Of a DNA stretch of 64,000 nt, positions 48,928 through 61,949 are shown piece by piece; within the stretch, counting starts at the first letter, position 1, and every line of letters begins with the position of its first letter. The stretch lies in NCBI GenBank assembly GCA_930367205.1, contig OV884009.1, positions 88,247,189 through 88,311,188 on the forward strand, written 5' to 3'. The DNA comes from Acanthosoma haemorrhoidale (Eukaryota; Arthropoda; Insecta; Hemiptera; Acanthosomatidae). The notes beneath the pieces are model-generated. The model ran no database searches. It worked only from the letters and a program-made list of their open reading frames with translations, and was not told the DNA's origin. The position numbers and the translations under genes were made by a program.

Positions 48928-49015
48928 CGTGTTATGTGCTTAATGTGTTTTGCTTTATGTCCGTACATATTGCACCGGTAACAGCGTAGCCCCTTTTCGT
49001 GGTCCACAAACTTGG
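48928..49015 (-). pseudogene. Copia-type gag zinc-knuckle relic
   Basis: The minus-strand frame reads GLRCYRCNMYGHKAKHIKH, which fits CX2CX4H of a gag zinc knuckle with the last Cys lost (His or Ile at that place). It is followed quickly by a stop. Its place about 200 bp before the integrase relic, same strand, suggests a copia copy with protease and most of integrase deleted. Confidence 0.55.
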
Positions 49016-50122
49016 GAGTAGCTATATATAAAACGAACTTTGGTTATGGATGAACCGTTTTCACAACGTGTATCAAGCAAATTTTTTTTTAGTCACCTCT
49101 TTGAATATGTAAAGATCCAATTTTCTCCCATCTTGGCGAGCCAGAATGGAGCATAGCAATATCACTAGGATGTTCTAACTTAAAATTAGTATGCGTCCCC
49201 GGTTACTTTTACTCCATAACTGTCTATGCCCATAATCATGGGAGTATATTTTTCTGGAAGCCCCGTAAGAAGAATGGTGCCTACACATGGGGATAATTAT
49301 ATTGAATATTTGTCTGCTTATAACGTTTCTAGTACGTGGACTTTATAGTTCGCAATTAAGCATAAGGAAATCTATACCACCACTAGTGTTAATTAGTTGG
49401 ATGTGCTGCTGTGTTGAGCTTAGTTCATTTACTGGATTTTCTTAGTGGTCCGTTACTATTTAATTTTTAATGTGTTGATCTACCTCGGTGCACCACCAAT
49501 GAATGAAGTTCCAAAAGACTACCGTGGGCTTACGGCTTAAAATTAAAATACCTCACCAGCGTGATATATAAATACAAATCATTTACTCTATCACATTTTC
49601 CCAAAAAGTATGACATTATATCATCACATTATCGATTGGTATAGCGCCAAAGGTGGCACCATCCGAATGTTACGCGGTCCAAATCAGGCAAGCGTACTGG
49701 TAAGTGTTAGAAATAAAATTCAAATGGCTTTTAACTGGTGTTGCTCGAGATATAGAACATCTAGAAGTCAACAGACGGCGTGTATACACAAGCAATTAAA
49801 TAAAGAAAGAGAGGGGAAAAAAGGAAAAAAAAAAAAAAAAAGATGAAAGAACTAGAACTAAAAGGAACGATCCTTATTAAGTGCAGCAATTTCCTCCATT
49901 ACTCCAAACAACATTTTCATCCGAGAAGAATTTCTTATGCACTCAAAGTAAAATGAACTCCTTTGATCAAGGTGAAACATAATAAACAGTTCTTATAAGC
50001 AGCCTTAAGAAATGGCTGACGTCAATAAAGACTCATCTCCTAGCATTGAAATTTATCTTCATCTAGAGTTTGAATTATTTTATACAACTTATTTCAACGA
50101 AATTCAAGTCAAGTCGGATGCA

Positions 50123-50335
50123 TCACAGAATGAGGGGGTTTGTCATTTCTCTGAAAACGATGTTTAATGACTTTTTGTGATTAATGTAATGTGACCAATA
50201 TAATCTCGAATGACATTTATGCTGCTTTAGACCAATTAAAACTAATAGTCCAAGTAAAGCAACTGTCACCATAGACCACTGAACTCTTTTTCCCGAATTA
50301 AAATAGTCAAGCAATAGGTCTATCCACTGATTAGG
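50123..50335 (-). CDS. Unidentified frame with a membrane segment
   Basis: Not recognised. The minus-strand frame from about 50335 contains DPNQWIDLLLDYFNSGKR, then a hydrophobic run of about 15 residues (MVTVALLGLLVLIGL), then a basic Cys/His-containing tail ending at TGA. The pattern of a juxtamembrane helix, one membrane segment and a short basic tail resembles the end of a type I membrane protein, including envelope-like proteins of some LTR elements. I see no homology that decides this. It lies in a kinase intron and is most likely repeat-derived. Confidence 0.25.
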   Translation of the reverse strand, partial: PNQWIDLLLDYFNSGKRVQWSMVTVALLGLLVLIGLKQHKCHSRLYWSHYINHKKSLNIVFREMTNPLIL

Positions 50336-50394
50336 ATCATTTCTCTACCATCGAATGTATTCCTAGCCTTCGTATCTGCTCCCCTTATTCTGTT

Positions 50395-50580
50395 CCCGAG
50401 TGTAACCCAGGCATTGAGCATTTCTTCTTCTCTTTTTAATTCCTACATTAATGATCTCCCAACACTTATATATCATTATTCCCATCACCTTTACGCTGAC
50501 GGCTATCAAATATATTTATCCTTTCCCCCTCTGATTAATCAGCAGTGTTTGCCAAGATTCAAGAAAACGAAGGTTGGACC
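50395..50580 (+). pseudogene. LINE reverse-transcriptase fragment (YADG)
   Basis: The plus-strand frame reads SLFNSYINDLPTLIYHYSHH, followed by LYADGYQIYLSF. This is the RT palm region of a LINE (LF--YINDLP ... YADD-QIY), with the second catalytic Asp changed to Gly. Nothing else of the element is readable around it. Confidence 0.7.
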
Positions 50581-51124
50581 AGTGCCTGAGAAAACAGCAA
50601 TAAACCCAGGTTTAACGGTGTGAAAACTCGAGCTGTTATTGTAGCCTCCAGTTCCTCCTCAGATCCTGTGGCGACTTTCCTGTTACGTACTGATCCACTA
50701 CCAAACCCTTCGATATCAACCTTGCTAAAACCCTATACTGTAACCCACATACTTCCCAAATCCCCCAAAATCAATACCCACTCTCAAATATTGCTAACCT
50801 AGGAATTAGGCAGTATTATTATTTTTTATTTGTTATATATTATTTCCGTATATAACTTTATTGTATGTTTAAACTTCTCTCACAGAAAATATATTTACAG
50901 CATATAGCTACAACCTGGTAAAGGAGTAAACACCAATAGTTTTTTCTTTTCTGTTTATTATACTTGTGATAAAATGTAACTGTTTATATATCAACGATAG
51001 ACAGAGGACAGAATAGGATGTTTCTGTAGGCACCAAACCCGATAACGTAGGGTAGTTTATATATAGAGCAATATATATAGGATACATAGCAAGGGAATTG
51101 CTAAAGAAGAATTTATTTACAGGA

Positions 51125-53640
51125 ATAAGTGTACTTTTTTTATTTTTATTATTATTCTTTATTGTGCTAAAACTACAATCTGTCTTATTAGGCAATAAGT
51201 AATTGAGATAAATGTTCTCATTCATACCATATTTACAATTAATCATTCACTCGCTCATTCATACAGTATTTACAAACAGCCCAGAGGCCTCCCAAATCCA
51301 CATGGTTGTCACCTCCATCGTATGCGAAAGTGGAAGCTGAGTCTTGGGAAGTCCCCCACGCTCCTCCGTCAGCCGCGTCACCATGTACGACCCAGTGGAA
51401 GCTGAATAAGAGCACGAGAGCCACATGCGCTCAGGGCATGATTGGAGAAACTGGCCATTGCCAGGACACCCACTGTCATGCATTTAAAGCAGGTCACGAG
51501 GCCACTCCCGTTTCAGTCTCCGAGGAGGATTATAGGGATGAGTGGTGCAGTGCAATAACTGTGCTGCGGGATTAGGGTGGTTGGATGGGTTACTATGGAA
51601 TTTCATGAACTTGGAAGGGATGAGTTCAAGAATGTAAGGTATATTAAGATCGTTAGGAAGGGTTTTGTTGCTGGCGTAATAAGGGGAATTTACTATTGTT
51701 CTCAGGACTTTGGATTGAAAGGATTGGATACGCTTGATGTTTGACTTTTTTACTGTCCCACATAGCTCTATTCCATGTGTCCAGATTGGCTTAAGTATAA
51801 CTTTGTAGATTAGTAATTTATTTTCTATTGAGAGATGGGATATCCTTTGAAGTAGTCTGTACAGTTGTCCGAAGCGTCTGTTTACTTCTTGTCTTTTTAG
51901 CCTCGTTTGTGGTTCCAGGTCAGCCGTTTGTCGAGATGGAAGCCTAAGTACCCTACTATCTCGGATACAGGGAGAGGAATAGACTTAAAATAAACTAGTG
52001 GACAAGACTTGCGACAGAGGGTGAAGGTAATGTGGGAATATTTTGCTTTATTAACTTTGATCCGTCATTGGTTGCACCAATACTCGATCTCATCTAGGTG
52101 TTTTTGAAGGTTATGGTATATGCTATATCGGGGTCTGGGTGGGATGACAAGACCGCAGTGTCATCTGCAAATGTGGCCAAGAAGGTATTGGGGGTAAAGG
52201 ATATAGAGGATGGGACCATGGACACTGCCCGGTGGAACTCCTGCTTTTATGGGATAGTAGATTTGAAGAGTGGGACTGTAGAATTAATATAAAGCGTTTG
52301 TTGTAAATATGTTTTGAGCTTGTAGAGCAAACCTGGGTGGCAAACCCTGTCAAAAGCTTGAGCTATGTTCAGAAAGGCAGCAGTGCAATACTGTTTGGTT
52401 TCGTGGGCCGAGGAAATGTGATCAGCAACGCGATGACCTTGTTGAGCAGTGGAATGTCGTTGACGGAAACCAAACTGGTGTGTAGGAAAAAGGTTTTTGG
52501 ATTCAACAATTGGAAGTAGACGTTTTAATAGGAGTTTTTCAAATATTTTTGAGAGGATAGGGAGTAGGGTAATTGGGTAGTAAGATGAGGCGTCATTGGG
52601 TGAAAGTCACCTGGTGAAAGTATGGGAAAGGTGCAAAGTGAATCCTTCCGACCTATCCCCATCCGAAGCCGTCTAGGACCCATTATCACGACGGAGTGGG
52701 TGTGATACAGGATGATATTTTAGTATTTTTTTAGTTACATTCCACAGGGAGTCATCCCAGGTAGACAGAGAGGAGAGGTGGCAATTGAAAGAATCGGAAC
52801 TGAAGGATGCCAATTGCCGCTTTACCAATCTGCAGTACTGATTGTTCGAGCGGCGATCAGCAGGATGTCGGGATCTTTGCCACAATGTTCTGGAGCGGCG
52901 TTTGGATTGGATTAGGTCTTTGAGATGCTGAGGTAGAAGATTTCGATTGTGAATTTTTGGATGACGGGGGGAGGGGGTGACGATGCCACCCAAGCCAACC
53001 TCTGGATCAGAGTTGTGGAAGAATGCACTGCATCATCTAGGCCTGTTGACTCATCTTCAATTACATCAGCTGTTGTTGTGGGATGCAGGTTTCTGATCAC
53101 TATCCGTAGCGATATATCTTGTTTTAGCAGATACGTATGGAATAAGCTTTTGTTTCTTCCAAATATTTAATAACTGTTCGATAAGTAACGGTAGTGTGTG
53201 GAGAAATTTATTGTCTCGTGATTGATTGAGACATGTATATTTCCCCGTACTATTAATTTTTGTCATTACCAAACAAGGCAATTTAAAATTACTAATATTT
53301 GGACGAATATTGATGGTGATTTAGGCTGCTTTGGTGTTTGGATAGCTTCGGTGGGCCCTATTTCAGTATGTTTCAGCCCCTCAAAACTGTTTGGCGTGAA
53401 GAATGGAGACTCGTTGGCGGTATCTTCTTTAGAAGTACCTGGTTTCGGTGGAATGTCCTCCTCCATCGAGCTAGCTGCTGAAGAATTTATTGGTGTCGTT
53501 TTTCAACGGCGTGACTTTTGTTTGATTGGCGATGGGTTGGGTGTTGGCCAGAGAGATAGTGACCGTTTTTTATTATTTTGTGAAGATAAGAGTTGTTGAG
53601 AAAAAAACAATAATGAAGAGCTAATAAAAAAAAGTTACTG
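51125..53640 (-). mobile_element. Jockey element with internal deletion
   Basis: A non-LTR retrotransposon on the minus strand, about 2.5 kb. The 5' part (53600-53050) is ORF1: PKQPKSPSIFVQ, then FHTYLLKQDISLRIVIRNLH, typical of Jockey gag. Near 53050 it jumps directly to the end of the endonuclease linker (DDAVHSSTTLIQRLAWVAS). LPQHLKDLIQSKRRSRTLWQ and the RT follow: YYPITLLPILSKIFEKLLLK, HQFGFRQRHST, IAQAFDRVCHPGLLYKL, and the catalytic box TFADDTAVLSS. LGFHLDKRLTWNHK and a C-terminal LKREWPRDLL-like end follow. The 3' UTR and A-rich tail (T-rich on the plus strand) lie near 51130-51170. Stops and frameshifts interrupt the RT. It is a different family from copies A and B. Confidence 0.88.
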
Positions 53641-54664
53641 CTATGACCCACGCACGGCATTTTGGACCAGTGGCTGTAGTGCCACCAAATGGGAAGTTGG
53701 ATAGGGTTTACATATGGCCAGTGTTATCGCTAGGCTGGACAAGGCCTGCTTCGAACATGACCACTTCTCTGGTTGATGTGAATAGTTATATTTAACACTT
53801 ACAGCAAATACATTTAAATGCTTACAGTCATCAATTCCATTCACGTGAAAAGGGTTCCCTTGTGAACAGCTCACGAAAATTGTCTTTTAAAATACACAAT
53901 TCCTACGGTAGTATAAAATTGCAGATCGGTGTAGATTCGTTGTTGTAGCGCAATAGCACAAACAAGAAACTATTTTGTAATGTAGGTATACCATCTATTT
54001 GTTCACGTTTGTGCTATATTATCTATTTTTTGTTGGACTGGGCTAAATTTACTTATTTGTACCTTATTATTCATACGACACATCGTCACAAAAAGATTTT
54101 GATTCCATTAAATATGTTTTCTAATTATATTAACTGGTAATATTTAAAATAATGTCGTCGGCAATAGCAGTTTTAGTGAATCCATTCTCAGTGATAAGTC
54201 CGTTAAATACAATATATGACATGATTCTAAAGACAGGGTGAGCAAAAGGATCGTTGGGCAATTCATCTTGTTTTCCTTTTACAACTTACCTTCTAGCCCA
54301 CATTTGGCATATTATTAAAATGTCTTATTGTCAGGACACAAATGAAGAAGTAAACGTCTTAAAAATGGTTGGTCACCAGGTTTGGACCCCCCCCCTTTAC
54401 CATAGAAAATCTAAAAGAACTTTATTACCGGTTCCTACTATTCGCTTGTGGTTTACAAGCTATTGAATAATGAGGAAAGGAGTGAAATGCATTTACAGAA
54501 TCAGTTGGTGGCTTAGATCCAAATTGCTGAACATTTAAAACGCTATTTCATGATAGTAGAAAGTAACTAGACATTTTAAACACATTTTCTCACCCAAACG
54601 AATGATACTGATTCGATAAATGGATTTATTTCGAATAAAAATTAGTTGTTTTACGTCATCCTAT

Positions 54665-54890
54665 TGTTTTAATATCTACTAGCCGAAGTGACTAATGGAG
54701 CCAGGGACGGAACTTGTGACCTCATGATCTCCGACCAAGTGATCTACCAACAGAGCTCTCTCCATCAAGCAACAGCCATAAATCATATTCAAGAGATTCG
54801 ACTTTTTCTAGGCTCTTACTTGAGGAACAGTTGGAAGAGCTACTGGTCAGAGTTTGGGAGGTTCGAGGTTCTCGGGCCCGTCTCTGTTTT
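54665..54890. repeat. Possible tRNA-derived SINE(s)
   Basis: Read on the minus strand, 54790-54680 resembles a tRNA-like SINE head: TTGGTAGATCACTTGGTCGG, then GATCATGAGGTCACAAGTTC and CGTCCCTGGC. The B-box-like GTTCCGTCCC lies at 54704-54713. On the plus strand a second B-box-like GGTTCGAGGTTC occurs at 54860-54871, after AAGAGCTACTGGTCAGAG. The two face opposite directions. The signals are degenerate, so this is tentative. Confidence 0.4.
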
Positions 54891-55055
54891 AACTTAATAG
54901 TTACTTACCTATCCGATTTTTTAGGAATTAATGTTAATTTAGAGGTTCTACCCTATTAGGGGTAATTCCTGTAATTATACATATAATATTTCATTCATCA
55001 TAATTGAATTTTATAGTGAAAATTTGTACAAAATAGTTTATAATGTAACATTTTA

Positions 55056-55301
<246 letters not shown>

Positions 55302-55379
55302 TTAAATGATATCCTATGATAAATAGACATCAGCACAATAAATGAATGATTAGTTAAAATATACAATTTACATATTTTA

Positions 55380-56697
<1,318 letters not shown>

Positions 56698-57229
56698 TTA
56701 AAAAAATATTCTATATCAGAAATAAAATATATATTCATATAGAATTATATATATATATCTCAGTCACGTTAGTAAAAACTAAAATCAAAAACTACTCAAG
56801 TCAAATAAATTGCTTATACTGTTTACTGTGCAGTTATCATGCAATGGTTAGTTAAAACAATCAGTGTACAATGTTGAAACGGCATCGTGTTCATTCGATA
56901 GATTCCAATTTACAATTATTGTCATGTATAGTTACGTTATATGTATTTTTCAGAAGCAATTGATTTAGACTCGATTCTAACTGTTGGAACCTCAAGTAGT
57001 GAGTGGTAATAATAATAATGATTCATCGTTAACCTATCGTTCAATGTCAGCAACCTTTTGCTGGTCGAAATCAGAAATTTTCACATGTTTACATTTATGA
57101 AAATAACGATAACAATATAGTGAAAAGTTTATTCTCTTAACTTTATTAAAGTTGTTTCTTATTTCTATTTAGAAACCATATGATTATTATCTGATCATCA
57201 TAATCATGATCCTTACCTAGTACCACTCA

Positions 57230-57800
57230 TTTTATAATTCTCCTCGGAGGTTGAAGCAGAATGGCCTGATTTGGCAGGGAGATTTGGCACTGGTTAATAT
57301 TCTTCCCTCATTTCCGGAGCGTCTGCAGCTCTCTTCATGTCTCCACTGTTACTATCGGGTAGTGATAAGGCTGCAGGAGCAGCTTGGATGATCTTCCTCA
57401 TCCCTTCTCCTTAACTCAAGGACCGGCAAGTTGGATTCAGTGTATCTGATATATTGTAATAGGGTACACATCAATCTAAAGTCATGAAATTTGGCTGGAA
57501 AATATCCCTCGGCTGGTCAGTGAGGTCTGCTAGGAACAATCTAACCCGCTCTAGCCCAGTACAGAAAGAGGGTTACAATAGAGAAGGTTTCCCAGCATTT
57601 CTAACTTCCCTCGTGTTCCTTGTTTTAGGTGGGAATTCTCCCATCTGGTGGGAGCCGTTTCCTCGGGTTTCTTTCGAAGGGTAAAAGGCCTAGCTATAAA
57701 TAAGTTTCAGCAGCGGGCTCACCGTCTCCACACCTTGACTGTGCCCCGATACTCTCAAGTTGCCAGCCTTTACGTTCACACTAATGTAGCATGTACGAGT
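57230..57800. repeat. GC-richer island, unassigned
   Basis: Composition changes sharply from its surroundings. Open frames at 57484-57684 and 57648-57872 have no recognisable motif. It is probably a repeat fragment inside the kinase intron, but no family can be named from the sequence alone. Confidence 0.3.
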
Positions 57801-58160
57801 ACCTTCCCTATTCGGGTATTTACAACACACTTTAAAAAAAACATGTGGTTATTTACTATTACTACACTTTAGGGGATACCTGAATATTCAAAATAATTAA
57901 CCAGTTCTATTATCTTCTAATATTTTTTCTCCGCTGCAGGGAACTTCTTCGGAGATAGTCCAGTCACTGGGTACTTTTACCTTGCTAAAGGTCAGGTAGA
58001 AGGTTTTTAATATCTTGTAGATATTAGCAGTAATAAGAAGAATATCAGTTTTCAACCCCCCCCCCCGGCTTAATATTTGGTATTCAAAAATCCTCAAAAA
58101 TTTCGGACATTTTCTGGTTTTTCAAAACTAGCTTTTTTTCCAGTTAATTATAGTAATAAT

Positions 58161-58738
58161 TACACTGCCCCACGAAAAAAGTGGCGCACTTAGAAAAATT
58201 CAAATATTTGCTTCCTAATGGAATTATCACGGGTTTCAATTATTTTTTAATTAATATTAAACGTTTTCAGTGCTAAGAGGCTTTAAATATAAAGGAAAGC
58301 TCCAATAAATTTTCAAAAAACGTATTTAAAAAAATTTAGCAAAACGTATCGCACACACTTTGGAATCGGTTTTCAACTGCTACTGAGACTGCTCAACTTC
58401 TTTGTACAACTCGGGAAATAGCAATATGTGCAGAAACTGTTAGAAGAAGACTTGCTGAAGTGAATTTAAAGCCTCAGAGACCAGCATCAGGGCCATTGTT
58501 GACCACAGAACATCGTAGTCTCAATAGCAGTTGGTCATCCCTTGACTCTTTCACTCACGGCCGACCTGTTCCGGGTCTGCGATTGCACAAACCAGTCTCA
58601 CGGAAACGTGTTATTGCTCTCCCAAAGGTAGTTTCAGGTAAACCCATGCGACGGCTGCATATCTTTGACTTCGACCGTCTTTCGCTAAACCAGCAACAGG
58701 CTATTTGGTCAACCGTCAAAGCCATTTTTTAAATTAAA
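58161..58738 (+). mobile_element. Tc1-like element, 3' truncated
   Basis: A TA dinucleotide is followed by CACTGCCCCACGAAAAAAGT, the usual start of a Tc1-like terminal inverted repeat inserted at TA. About 200 bp in, the plus strand encodes ETVRRRLAEVNLKPQRPASG and PLLTTEHRSLN. These match the second helix-turn-helix and linker of Tc1-like transposases (TVRRRLxxxxLxxxRPxxxPxLxxxHRxxR). The frame then degrades without DDE residues, and no opposite terminal repeat occurs before the kinase exon at 58945. It is dead, and is a different segment from the relic at 268-651. Confidence 0.7.
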
Positions 58739-58944
58739 ATTAAAAAGAAAGTTTTGCTAAATTTTCACCTCAACCGAAATAGAATGTTGCAGGTATCTGA
58801 GGAATTGCAGAAGTTCATTCCTACGCATTAAGAGCTATAGGAGGCTGAGCAAGAGGGCGAGAAGGTATCTGATTGACGAAAAACTATTTATAATATTAGC
58901 ACGTTAAGTGATAATAATTGAATGTAAGGTTTTAAATAAATTAC

Positions 58945-59069
58945 CTTAACTGCGTACACTTCGTCTGTTCCTTTCTTTTCGGCCAGCATAACTTTTCCAA
59001 AGCTTCCTTTTCCAAGAACTTTGATGAAATGAAAATCTTCAACACCATATTTTTTCAAATCTGTCAGAG
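58945..59069 (-). CDS. Novel protein kinase C (epsilon class), first kinase exon in window
   Basis: First visible exon of a minus-strand gene, orthologous by motif to Drosophila Pkc98E and vertebrate PKC epsilon. It is a diacylglycerol-activated, calcium-independent Ser/Thr kinase that acts at membranes. After acceptor GTTTCAG two bases complete a codon, then [39 protein letters not shown] and the ATP-anchoring Lys at the exon end. GKGSFG is the glycine-rich loop. The other six exons (56691, 55535, 55272, 47626, 46435 and 34180 downward) continue in frame with GT-AG borders, giving about 350 residues in total. The C2, pseudosubstrate and two C1 exons are not seen between 59070 and 64000 and should lie further right. 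Confidence 0.97.
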
Positions 59070-59879
59070 CTGAAACATATAAATATGTATCTACATATCC
59101 TGAAAAAAAAGCTTAATTTGGTTTCTTAGGGCTACAAATATTTTTTTTTATGATCAGTTCATAAGAGAATTATTTATTTTCATATCATATATTTCTTTTA
59201 AGTCATTCGGGTCTAATCTTCTTTCATAAAAATTATTCAAATTCCACCTAAATTCCCTATAGGCTCCGGTAACTCGAAATTCTAATAGAAAGGTGCGATT
59301 ATCGAATATCACAATAGTATTGTCATAATTAATCGATTATTGTGTGATGTCGATTAATCGTTATACAATCGATCGATACATGTGCGTACTTTTCAACAGT
59401 ACTCTACCTCTCGCACTTCAACCCCCCCCCCCTCCATGGTGCCCTGCTGATTTAGATTCACAGTAATCGGTTGGAAAAACACTTAAAATATTCCGTAAAA
59501 TATTTTCTCGTTTACTTTATGTACGTTAATGATTTTTTTAAATTTTAAACTCAAATATGGAACCACTCTTCCCTAAAAGCAATCATTTACCTTCTGTAAT
59601 TTCTATTTTAAAAAAAACCCCAGCATAAAAGGTACTGCAATAGGTGAAAAAAATTGCCAGGTTGTTTGTTTTATCTGAATGTGGAGCAGCGTTATGTTGC
59701 AGTTTGAAATGGCGTTTACCTTTCTTCGAAATGTCCGATGGTTAATGGATTGCGTGAATTCGATAGTATCGGGACAGGCGATTCTGAGCGTTTACCTTGT
59801 ACTAGGGGTCCCCAACCTTTTTGTATGTAAGGTAAGAAACAAATAATTATTTAATAATACACACAAAAGCACATATGTT
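59070..59879 (-). other. Intron upstream of the first kinase exon
   Basis: AT-rich, with several C and T homopolymer runs. No exon was recognised. Confidence 0.5.
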
Positions 59880-60362
59880 TAGCACCGCATTTCTTTAGCT
59901 ATTGTTTCATAATTTTGAGAGTATGATGATATTCCTGTACGTAAGCTATCACCAAGATGATCATATTTAATGATTCTATTCTTTGATTTTATGATATTCA
60001 TTGTTGAACACATTGACTCACACAAATATGTAGAATAAAAAAACGATTTCATCTTGGATGATGTTTTTTTCAACAATAAAAATTTGTTTCTGTCAACTAT
60101 AGTCCAGTTTTCATCTGATACATAGGATTTTAGGGCAATGTCGTCCCAAGGTATAAAATTTCTAGCTCCATTTTTTTTTTTTTTTTTTTTAAGCCAACTC
60201 TGCAACATATGCAGCTATTTTGTTTACATTTACTGACTAGTGTGATTGATAAAGTGACTTTGTGATTGAAAGTTGGTAACAAATGATGACTAGTCAATTT
60301 CAGCTTCGCTTATGATTTTTTTTTCATTTTTAGGAAATGCACAGGTGACATCAACTGAGAGT

Positions 60363-60431
<69 letters not shown>

Positions 60432-61095
60432 ATATAAAGGGAACACACTTTATTCTGGAACCAAGCCCGCTATGAATAATAATAAAGTACATACAAAGGT
60501 AAATCAATTCCAGCTCACAAAGGAAATTAACAAAGTAAAATAAACAAAGTAACATGAAGTTTATATTTTATCAACTCAAAACTCTGCAGATGCAATATCC
60601 ATAAAACCAGTTTAGCTTTAAACGAGTTTACAGACAATATTATTATAACTATATGCTTGTATTCTCCCTGTAGCTCCATATTTAAATAATTCAATTTTTC
60701 CATTATGCTCGTGATAAAACCAAAACCCTCCAGCCAGCAAATAGTCCGTTAGTTGAACAAAATGTTTTTTTTTACGTATTGAGATCCTTTTTTATATCTA
60801 TATTTAAATTTACAAATCTAGTGAAAAGATTGCCTTTCCTATGCCAAAATACTTTATTCAGTTTGTCCAGTCTCTTAAAAGTCGGCGTTGTTAAGGAGCT
60901 GTTCGAATAAAGTTTACTATTTTTCTAACTATTTTTAATAAGAGTAGTATACCACCACACAAAGCTGCCAGGTGAATAGTATCTTTGATTCGACATAAAG
61001 TTGGAATGTCTTGCAGAACCATTGCTGGTGCTTTATAATCAGTTATCAACGGGGCCTTGTACTGAAGCATATCCATCAACTCTACATACATATGC
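59880..61095 (-). pseudogene. hAT transposase relic (ZBED/SPIN-like)
   Basis: The frame at 59880-60205 reads FFYSTYLCESMCSTMNIIKS and then KNR, the conserved hAT dimerisation-domain pattern (TYLCExxFSxMNxxKSxxR). Upstream on the same strand, 61091-60891 reads ILLLLKIVRKIVNFIRTAP, and a broken continuation resembles RKGNLFTRFVNL, like the VVKIxNFIKxRxL ... W-SRGKVLxRxFELR part of the catalytic region in ZBED5/SCAND3-type hAT transposases. A GA microsatellite, an A run and many stops interrupt it. It is clearly non-functional. Confidence 0.6.
60361..60429. repeat. (GA)n microsatellite
   Basis: About 34 nearly perfect GA units. The Arg-Glu open frame at 60361-60543 is produced by this repeat and is not a gene. 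Confidence 0.97.
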
Positions 61096-61949
61096 TCTAA
61101 ATATTTTATGGATTTCTTTCCTTTCGTTCACCCTTTCATCAGGCCTTTCATTTTTTACAATATAGTATATTGTAGTATATTACAATATTCTCACCATAAC
61201 TGTTAACTGTTCTGTGTCTGATATATATGCAGAATACTTAAATTATAGTGATAACCAGTCACTTTTTAACTGAGCTGATGTATTGTTTAAATGACATGTA
61301 TTCTTTCTGTGACGGTGTTATCCGACAGCTGTAAATCTTGAACTGCTGATATAATCTTACATTTTATAAAAAATCTGTCAAATAAGTAATCGCTGCGAGC
61401 CAGAAATGCTTTTTTTAACAACTCACCATCCTGGAAAGGCTTTTTCTTTTGCAAGTGAAAAATAATTTACTAAATATTTAAACAAATGTATAAAACATTT
61501 AATTCAATCCAGTCAAAACGAAGAAGATACATATGCTCACATGGATACTAATTATCGTGGCCTTGACAGAAGGATGGGAGCTGCTACTTGGTATCAACTC
61601 CAACTGCCATAGATGCAAAATGAAAACAGTGGACCCCCGCTTTAACGCGTGTCAAGAAGAAATAAAACCACCCGCGTTATACGGGTACTCGAGCTATTAC
61701 AAAGGCAGTGAAATATTTATAAACCATTCAAAGAACTATACACACACATAAGTATATTTGTAATAAAAGAAGCTTGATTAAAAAATATATTATACAACAA
61801 ATAAAAACATCATGAAACATTAACATGTATATGTTAATTTGTGTTAATGTTTCTTAAAATGATGAATTATTTTAAGTAGGCTTAAGCCTTTTTGCTTCGC
61901 CTTCATAATCATTGGTTCAAGGGAAGCAACTTGCATAAATTTTACGGGC

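Noticed and set aside
60361..60543. Open frame with a long Arg-Glu repeat
   Set aside because: It is a direct read-through of the GA microsatellite, with no coding context.
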